Virus record (IMG/VR): IMGVR_UViG_3300021962_000816 | Coordinates: 1-20,466 of that record | Strand: one strand, 5' to 3' | Length of the DNA stretch: 20,466 nucleotides | Origin: a virus | Shown here: positions 15,327-20,466 of the stretch, piece by piece | Position numbering within the stretch: position 1 is the first letter of the stretch | How the letters are laid out: each line of letters begins with the position of its first letter | The notes under the pieces: model-generated | What the model was told of the DNA's origin: nothing | Seen by the model: the letters and a program-made list of their open reading frames with translations, nothing else | Database searches by the model: none | Made by a program: the position numbers and the translations under genes

Positions 15327-16886
15327 TTAAAATTCCAGTATAACTTTAATGTCTTCTTTTTGACGTAAGTTCCTAGAAATACTAGGTCTATTATCAAGAT
15401 AGATTAAATCTCCTGATCCTTTATTTATTTCAGGAGTTGCCAAACCATTTGTAAAGTTAACACCAAGATTAACTAACTTTGTTCCGGTGGGATTTGTGGT
15501 TATACCAGCAAATCCAGTATCAATTGAAGCGGTAAATCCTGAAGATTGTCCACTAATAAAGTTTGATGATGATTCAAAATCATATACTCTACCATTGGTA
15601 GATATTCCAACATAATCCTGTTGATCGTATGTTGTTTGGTTATAATAGAGGGAACGATCTCTAAAATACTTCATAACACTGGTTTCAGAATCCCAGGAGG
15701 CAACATATCCGTATGCCTTACCAACTCCACCAGATACGGATTGCTCAATTTTTTCACCAATAGTTGGAGATCCTGTGATTGAAGAGAACTTCAATGAATA
15801 TAATCCAGTAAATGTATTGTCAGTATAGGTTTGAGTTGATCCAATTGAAGTTGGATTTTTTACGATACCTACCTGAGCAAAACTTGTATCTACTGGGAAA
15901 TCTTTTGTGGAGTCATCAAATCTTGCATAAACTAAAACTTTATCAGTACCAAGTTCCTTGTAGATATCATATCCATGACCCTTTGAGGGAGGAATGATGG
16001 GAACAAGTTTTGCACTAGTTCCTGTCGTATTTGCATTTATTGCACCCAAATCGACAAGAGCATATGTGTAACCCTTTCCACCAGAAGTAACAACCGCGTT
16101 GGTTATTTTTCCACCTTCAACATCAACTCTAACTTTTCCACCAGTTCCATCACCAAGAATGTTTAATTCTTGTCCAAGACCATTGGAGTAATTTGATCCA
16201 GATCTTTCAATATAAACTGTTTTAATTTGATTGTCATTTACCGAAGAATCTGCCGATTCTCTTATTGCTCTTATTTGTGGATCTGTTGAAGACCCCCAAG
16301 CATTTGGAACAGTAATATATTCGGTAGAATCAAACTTAATAATGTCACTGGGAGATATAGTGAACAAATATTTCCAGATATAACCATCACCACTATCACC
16401 AGCTCTTGATGGTTCTAAATCCGTAAAGGTTGGTTCATCCTGAGAAACATTACCTTTCAGATTCGTCCCGCTAGAACCATTTTCAATACAGATATAAACA
16501 CGGTAATCCGAATTCATCACATAGTAATTTGCATCATAGAGTCTCGATGCATTAGTCAATGGGGAAGGATTGCTGACACTGTAATCATCACGATACATTT
16601 CATATCGGTTTCCAGAAACCCAATCTATTCTTCTAATGATTCTTCTAATATTTGCCGAAGTTATTCTCTTTCCATACAAAGAAATATCTCCCGAGTGCGT
16701 GTTGTAAGCAAAGTTATCAACAGGTGCAGGAGGATTTGTATTCCAAGTAGTAGACCTCCCAAAACCAACTGCTGTTGGATTTGAGAGATTTACCGTAATA
16801 TAATAGGAGTTAGAGGAGGATTCGACTGACTCTACAAAATTACTGGCATTCAGAATTCTAAACTGATCAGTAACAATCGCTGACAT
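15327..16886 (-). CDS. gp8: Baseplate wedge protein gp8
   Basis: gp8 is a dimeric component of each baseplate wedge that binds gp7 and gp10 in T4. This copy is 519 residues against 334 in T4. Conserved T4 features seen in order are AIVTDQFRILNASNF near the N-terminus, VGFGRSTTWN (40-49), IRRIDW (84-89), DGYIWKYLFTI (167-177), EYITVP (189-194) and the C-terminal IYLDNRPSISRNLRQKEDIK leading to the hydrophobic end VILEF. Most of the extra length lies after residue 215: a Gly-rich stretch with ERSGSNYSNG and TSGGKGYTYALVDLG (222-283), which is a copy of the GxGY repeat type found in other virion proteins here, and a further segment up to about 480. An exact late promoter box ends 18 bases upstream of the ATG. 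The ribosome site is weak (AGATAAAAG). Confidence 0.93.
   Translation of the reverse strand: MSAIVTDQFRILNASNFVESVESSSNSYYITVNLSNPTAVGFGRSTTWNTNPPAPVDNFAYNTHSGDISLYGKRITSANIRRIIRRIDWVSGNRYEMYRDDYSVSNPSPLTNASRLYDANYYVMNSDYRVYICIENGSSGTNLKGNVSQDEPTFTDLEPSRAGDSGDGYIWKYLFTISPSDIIKFDSTEYITVPNAWGSSTDPQIRAIRESADSSVNDNQIKTVYIERSGSNYSNGLGQELNILGDGTGGKVRVDVEGGKITNAVVTSGGKGYTYALVDLGAINANTTGTSAKLVPIIPPSKGHGYDIYKELGTDKVLVYARFDDSTKDFPVDTSFAQVGIVKNPTSIGSTQTYTDNTFTGLYSLKFSSITGSPTIGEKIEQSVSGGVGKAYGYVASWDSETSVMKYFRDRSLYYNQTTYDQQDYVGISTNGRVYDFESSSNFISGQSSGFTASIDTGFAGITTNPTGTKLVNLGVNFTNGLATPEINKGSGDLIYLDNRPSISRNLRQKEDIKVILEF
15422..15429 (-). promoter_or_regulatory. Possible late promoter before giant gene (AATAAATA)
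   Basis: The minus strand reads AATAAATA within the end of gp8, about 99 bases before the giant-gene start. It differs from the late consensus only at the first base. It codes for part of the gp8 C-terminal region, so chance cannot be excluded. Confidence 0.3.
16038..16223 (-). repeat. GxGY-type repeat insert in gp8
   Basis: Residues 222-283 of gp8 hold one degenerate unit (ERSGSNYSNG...LNILGDG) and one good unit (ITNAVVTSGGKGYTYALVDL), in a region absent from the shorter T4 protein. The pattern of a hydrophobic strand, then GGxGY, then a strand matches the gp14 repeats. Confidence 0.65.
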
Positions 16887-16904
16887 CTTTTATCTTTTTT
16901 TATG

Positions 16905-16912
16905 TATTTATA
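16905..16912 (-). promoter_or_regulatory. T4-type late promoter box TATAAATA before gp8
   Basis: This is an exact TATAAATA on the minus strand in the 28-base gap between the gp7-like stop and the gp8 start, and it ends 18 bases before the ATG. It is the second of only two exact copies I found, and both are in the only intergenic gaps longer than 15 bases. It likely drives gp8 and the giant gene. Confidence 0.85.
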
Positions 16913-16914
16913 GG

Positions 16915-19900
16915 TTATATGTTAGAAAGTTTTCTAATCGCTCCACTATTTCTCAATCCAAAGGTTCTTCTTTGAATTGATGGGAATGTTGATAATCCAG
17001 AATCAACAGTTAATCCTGTGACTCCGATAGAAATTGGATTAGATCTTGCAGTGTAATTATATATTCTACCCCAGGAAATATTTCCTAATGGCATTGCGGT
17101 AGATCCTGTGGTTGCGATTCCAACAACAGCACTAGTGCTGTGAATATTACACAATATCTCAGCATCTGGTCCAAAATTAACCTTAGAATTTACAATATAA
17201 ACATTATCTAAGAAAGCAGTACCTATTGCAACAATCGAAGAATCTTCGCTGTTAACAGAAGTTACGCCAGTTCCAACTGTTGTATTGTAAACAAGTAATG
17301 GATAACCAACTTGCAAGTCATTAGCGTCTGATGCATTTGCACGGAAATTAATCTTAAGTGCAAGAGGATGACCACCAGTTCCTGTTGATGTGCTGATTCC
17401 AGTAATAATTCCAGAGAATCCTTGGATATTTTGGATTCCTGCAATTAATTCTTTGGTCATTCTAGGAACTTCTGCAATAATTTGTGGTGGATTTGTATTT
17501 GTATATCCAAATCCTGGATTTGTTATAGTGATAGAAGTTACCGAACCGTTAACAACAGATGCTGTGGCAGTTGCTGTTGTTCCAACTCCAACTCCAATAT
17601 GAGATGGAGCAGCAAATTTAACAGGAATTGATGCAGTAGAATATCCAAGACCAGGGTTTGTAATTGTAACTGCACTTATTGTTCCTGCAATTGATACTGT
17701 TGCAGTAAATGCTGCCGAAACGGGATCAGATCCCTGAACAATCAATCCATCAACGGTATTAATTGTAATTCCATAATTATTTTCTTCATAGTTGAAGAAC
17801 TGTGCATCATCAACAAATATATCTGTTGATCCTGAATTTATATCTCCAATAATCTTTCCTGTTGGATAAATTTGTGGTTCAAGAGAATCTCTTGTCTTAT
17901 AAACAATATCACCCTTGATGTACTTATCACTCTTTTGCTTGATCCAATCAAAAGGTCTGAATATCGTTTCATCAATACCAGTACCAACATAGATGTCGGT
18001 TTCAATGGTATCAGATCCTAAAAGATCTGCAATGGTTCTCTGGCGAAGTTGATTTACGGTTTGTTGATATAGTGGATGCTTTTTAACAAAAACGTCATCA
18101 CCAATCTTGATGGTTTCATTTATGTCTATCAATCTAACATCAATGCCATCTTGACCAACATAGAAGAAGATGTCAACTTTATCTGATACTTTTGGTGCTT
18201 CTGTGAATATAAATGATGTTCCACCACTAAATTGATATGCAACTCCTGGTTGTTGTAGTACACCATTAACAAATATAATAAGAACGGCATCAAGATCAAT
18301 AGCACCAGAAAGAGGATTATTTGGGTCAATTTCAAAACTCAACAATTGACCATTGTAATAAAGTGGGAATCTTGTTCTATATCCATCTTGGAGTAATCTT
18401 GTATTATCAATATAATCCATTTCTCCGAACGACCATGAGGAGAAGAAGTCATTAAAGGTTTCTACAACTTCAAGTTGGAAATCTGAAACTGGTTCTGCAT
18501 AATCTTTTGCTGTAACAAGTCCAACAACTTTCATAACATCACCAACTTGGAATCCATATCCAGGTCTTGTGATTTCAAACGAATCTACAATGAATAGAGT
18601 TGATCCAATACCAACATTTGTACTTGCCGCACCTATTTTAACGTTGAGCAGAAGGTTATTTCCAGTTTCGGTGGTTGCACCAATACCAAGTCTAGAAACT
18701 CCAATAACTGGCATGTTTTCATAAACTGGTTGTGGAATATCAATGTATGGTTCAACATATCCAGATCCACCACTGTTAATTACAAATCCAAGTGTTCCAC
18801 CAGCACCAACAACTGCGGAAATGCTTGCCGCTGTTCCAGAGTGATTTGGATCAGTAACTCCAATCGAAACTGAATCTCTATATCCAGAACCATTATTCAG
18901 ATCAAAGTACTCATAAACAGTACCAAATCCAACGTAATTGTGTACAATCGTGCTAGGACCAACATTAACTGTTAATGATGTAGTTGAAAGAATATTAACA
19001 ATATCATAAGCGCGGTCAATTTGATTTGGTTGATCTTCTGGGAAGAATGAGGTGATTCCAGGATTGGTTGGACAAGTGAATGCTAATCCAACTAATTTTA
19101 CTCTATCACCACCACTCAAACCGTGTGCCGATGTGGTTTCAATTTCAATAATACCGGAGACATTATCATAAGATGCTGTGCTAACTCCCAAACTTGCCCC
19201 AGTAATTGTGGTTCCAATGCTAATAACATCAACAATAGAACCAGATCCATCAAGAACTGCTCTAACCTTTGCCCCTACAAGAGGTGCGTAACCGAGACCA
19301 GGAGTAGATCCGAGAGAAACGATTAAACCACCTCTTGGGAGTTGATTCTGGTTGATATCAAAGTCAGATTTAATGTATGAACCGTCTGTGGATGTAATTC
19401 CAGTGAAGACAACACTAGAAATACCAGCAACAGTATCATTTTCATACTCGTAGTTATTACCAGAATTGTTTATAGTAGTTGGTGTCTGGAATACTCCATT
19501 AATGAATAGGATGCCATTACCAACATCAACACCAGTAGTATTGATACCTTGAACGGTTAATGTATAAGTTTTTCCAATACCAGTGAAAGTATCAGAAATA
19601 TCATCAAAGACCATATTCGTGTCATAATTTGATCTCAGGAAAGTTCTTCCAGAATATTGTGCCTTCACATATGGAAGGTTGCTTTCGTTTCTTCTCGCTC
19701 TTGAATTTCCTTTTGGTGGATCAATAAACCAAACCTCATTACCTACAATATTGATGGATCCTCTATAAATCTGAACGTTTGTCCCATCAGTGTGAGTGGT
19801 TGCTGCACTTCCAACAGATCCTCTTATAACAGATACTGTTGGGAATGTGGCAGCACTACCTGCTTGGATGATTCCGTTAATTGGACCGAGAAGAGCTCCA

Positions 19901-20466
19901 CCAACGTTACTGCTAATTCCAACTTCAACAACCTTCATGTACTCATCATCAATCTTGATGAGGTCTCTTGGTTGAATTGAAGAAATTCCAGTAAGATTAA
20001 ACGTTGCAATACCAGCAGAAATAGAACCACTATTATAATCTAGTGTATGTGATATTGGTGTATATGTAATTGGTTGCTGAACAATTCCATCAAGAGAAAT
20101 AACACTCTTAGAAAGTTTCTTGGTAAGTTCAAATTCATGAGCATTACCGACACCAGCATCCGTAAATGTTACATAAATTCCAGCATTTGCGTATGCTCTT
20201 TGTGTTGATAACCTGAATGTATCTGGGGTAATTGCGATAGGATAAACTCTTTCTGGTAATCTATCAGTAACAACTCCAAGATAGTTTGCAGTTGCTCCAA
20301 TACCCATTGCACTTTGACCAACACCAATAAAGGATGATTTTGGTGTATAGATTAATTCCTCACCCGTATTGAAGAAGTGGTTTCTAATTGTAAAGACACC
20401 AGTTCCAAAATCAACAACATTCGTATCAGATGGTGAGAAGGTCTTCTTATAGATCGGAATTCCCTG
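16915..20466 (-). CDS. Probable baseplate wedge initiator, gp7-like, N-terminus outside window
   Basis: The reading frame is open through the right edge: translating 20466-20308 gives GIPIYKKTFSPSDTNVVDFG, then HFFNTGEELIYTPKS, running without a stop into the Met at 20307. That Met is therefore internal, and at least 1183 residues of a larger protein are present. It is Gly/Thr/Ile-rich with many GxGY repeats (near 19300, 18890, 18755, 18555, 17650 and 17515). It has a non-repeat segment at about 18500-17850 with SWSFGEMDYIDNTRLLQDGY, VDVRLIDINETIKIGDDVF and DETIFRPFDWIKQKSDKY, and a conserved-looking end with FPSIQRRTFGLRNSGAIRK. Its position directly before gp8 is that of T4 gene 7 (1032 residues), the wedge initiator to which gp10 and gp8 bind. 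I infer gp7 from synteny and size; sequence similarity to T4 gp7 cannot be confirmed by eye. Confidence 0.6.
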   Translation of the reverse strand, partial: QGIPIYKKTFSPSDTNVVDFGTGVFTIRNHFFNTGEELIYTPKSSFIGVGQSAMGIGATANYLGVVTDRLPERVYPIAITPDTFRLSTQRAYANAGIYVTFTDAGVGNAHEFELTKKLSKSVISLDGIVQQPITYTPISHTLDYNSGSISAGIATFNLTGISSIQPRDLIKIDDEYMKVVEVGISSNVGGALLGPINGIIQAGSAATFPTVSVIRGSVGSAATTHTDGTNVQIYRGSINIVGNEVWFIDPPKGNSRARRNESNLPYVKAQYSGRTFLRSNYDTNMVFDDISDTFTGIGKTYTLTVQGINTTGVDVGNGILFINGVFQTPTTINNSGNNYEYENDTVAGISSVVFTGITSTDGSYIKSDFDINQNQLPRGGLIVSLGSTPGLGYAPLVGAKVRAVLDGSGSIVDVISIGTTITGASLGVSTASYDNVSGIIEIETTSAHGLSGGDRVKLVGLAFTCPTNPGITSFFPEDQPNQIDRAYDIVNILSTTSLTVNVGPSTIVHNYVGFGTVYEYFDLNNGSGYRDSVSIGVTDPNHSGTAASISAVVGAGGTLGFVINSGGSGYVEPYIDIPQPVYENMPVIGVSRLGIGATTETGNNLLLNVKIGAASTNVGIGSTLFIVDSFEITRPGYGFQVGDVMKVVGLVTAKDYAEPVSDFQLEVVETFNDFFSSWSFGEMDYIDNTRLLQDGYRTRFPLYYNGQLLSFEIDPNNPLSGAIDLDAVLIIFVNGVLQQPGVAYQFSGGTSFIFTEAPKVSDKVDIFFYVGQDGIDVRLIDINETIKIGDDVFVKKHPLYQQTVNQLRQRTIADLLGSDTIETDIYVGTGIDETIFRPFDWIKQKSDKYIKGDIVYKTRDSLEPQIYPTGKIIGDINSGSTDIFVDDAQFFNYEENNYGITINTVDGLIVQGSDPVSAAFTATVSIAGTISAVTITNPGLGYSTASIPVKFAAPSHIGVGVGTTATATASVVNGSVTSITITNPGFGYTNTNPPQIIAEVPRMTKELIAGIQNIQGFSGIITGISTSTGTGGHPLALKINFRANASDANDLQVGYPLLVYNTTVGTGVTSVNSEDSSIVAIGTAFLDNVYIVNSKVNFGPDAEILCNIHSTSAVVGIATTGSTAMPLGNISWGRIYNYTARSNPISIGVTGLTVDSGLSTFPSIQRRTFGLRNSGAIRKLSNI
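17464..17710 (-). repeat. Two adjacent GxGY repeats in gp7-like protein
   Basis: This region encodes AVTITNPGLGYSTASIPVKF, a linker with GVGVGTTATATASVV, then SVTSITITNPGFGYTNTNPP. The two units are close copies of each other (ITNPG(L/F)GY) about 45 residues apart, and the linker resembles the TATAVAFIS linker in gp14. Confidence 0.72.
18540..18910 (-). repeat. Three GxGY-type repeats in gp7-like protein
   Basis: Reading on the minus strand, NNGSGYRDSVSIGV, FVINSGGSGYVEPYIDIP and ITRPGYGFQVGDVMKV follow each other at about 40-65 residue spacing with Ala/Gly/Thr linkers. They are diverged members of the same repeat pattern as the pair at 17464-17710. Confidence 0.6.

Noticed and set aside
17821-17840. 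TATAAATT on the minus strand inside the gp7-like gene as a late promoter
   Set aside because: It has a mismatch at the conserved last base, lies deep inside a gene and is not near any start.
16915-20307. Taking the Met at 20307 as the start of the large protein
   Set aside because: The frame stays open to the window edge with plausible protein sequence, so the true start is outside.
1-20466. A defence island, CRISPR array, retroelement or other non-structural novel system
   Set aside because: The window is filled by virion and packaging genes on one strand; no direct-repeat array, reverse transcriptase, nuclease, toxin or recombinase motif was seen.

Overview
The window is one strand-coherent block of late structural genes from a T4-like contractile-tailed phage. 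It looks like a marine cyanophage or a close relative. The whole window is coded on the minus strand and so reads from high to low coordinates. Genes 8, 13, 14, 15 and 16 of T4 can be recognised in T4 order. The sequence is AT-rich, genes are almost back to back, several stop/start pairs overlap as TAATG, and two exact copies of the T4 late promoter box TATAAATA sit in the only real intergenic gaps. The DUF4815-type giant protein, the DUF5872-like basic protein and the fibre module repeats are types I know from Synechococcus and Prochlorococcus myoviruses. No host-derived metabolic gene in the window proves the host, and a Pelagibacter myovirus is the main alternative.

Layout in transcription order: (1) 20466-16915, the C-terminal 1183 residues of a very large baseplate protein, probably the gp7 wedge initiator, open through the right edge; (2) a late promoter, then gp8 (baseplate wedge); (3) a 2460-residue structural protein occupying the place where T4 has genes 9-12 and wac; (4) three small genes (75 aa, 57 aa and, after a second late promoter, 75 aa); (5) a 579-residue fibre-like protein and a 70-residue coiled-coil protein; (6) the neck and tail-completion genes 13, 14 and 15; (7) gene 16, the small terminase subunit; (8) a 557-residue very basic mosaic protein; (9) the first 26 residues of a protein whose N-terminus resembles the T4 capsid-targeting sequence.

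Together the genes build the baseplate wedge (gp7-like, gp8), probable baseplate or tail periphery and fibres (giant and 579-aa proteins), the neck that joins head to tail (gp13, gp14), the tail terminator (gp15), and the start of DNA packaging (gp16). The genes after gp16 look like head-interior or head-associated proteins rather than an immediate gp17.

Most of the window is ordinary T4-like core. The points most worth attention are: a GxGY...P repeat module spread across at least four different virion proteins, including a 190-residue block inside the neck protein gp14; a mosaic Cys/Lys-rich protein followed by a capsid-targeting-like N-terminus between gp16 and wherever gp17 lies; calcium-loop motifs in three virion proteins; and Gly-Gly codons at two gene ends that double as Shine-Dalgarno sequences. 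No RNA genes, insertion sequences, CRISPR arrays or plus-strand genes were seen. There is no stretch of 300 bases without a gene.
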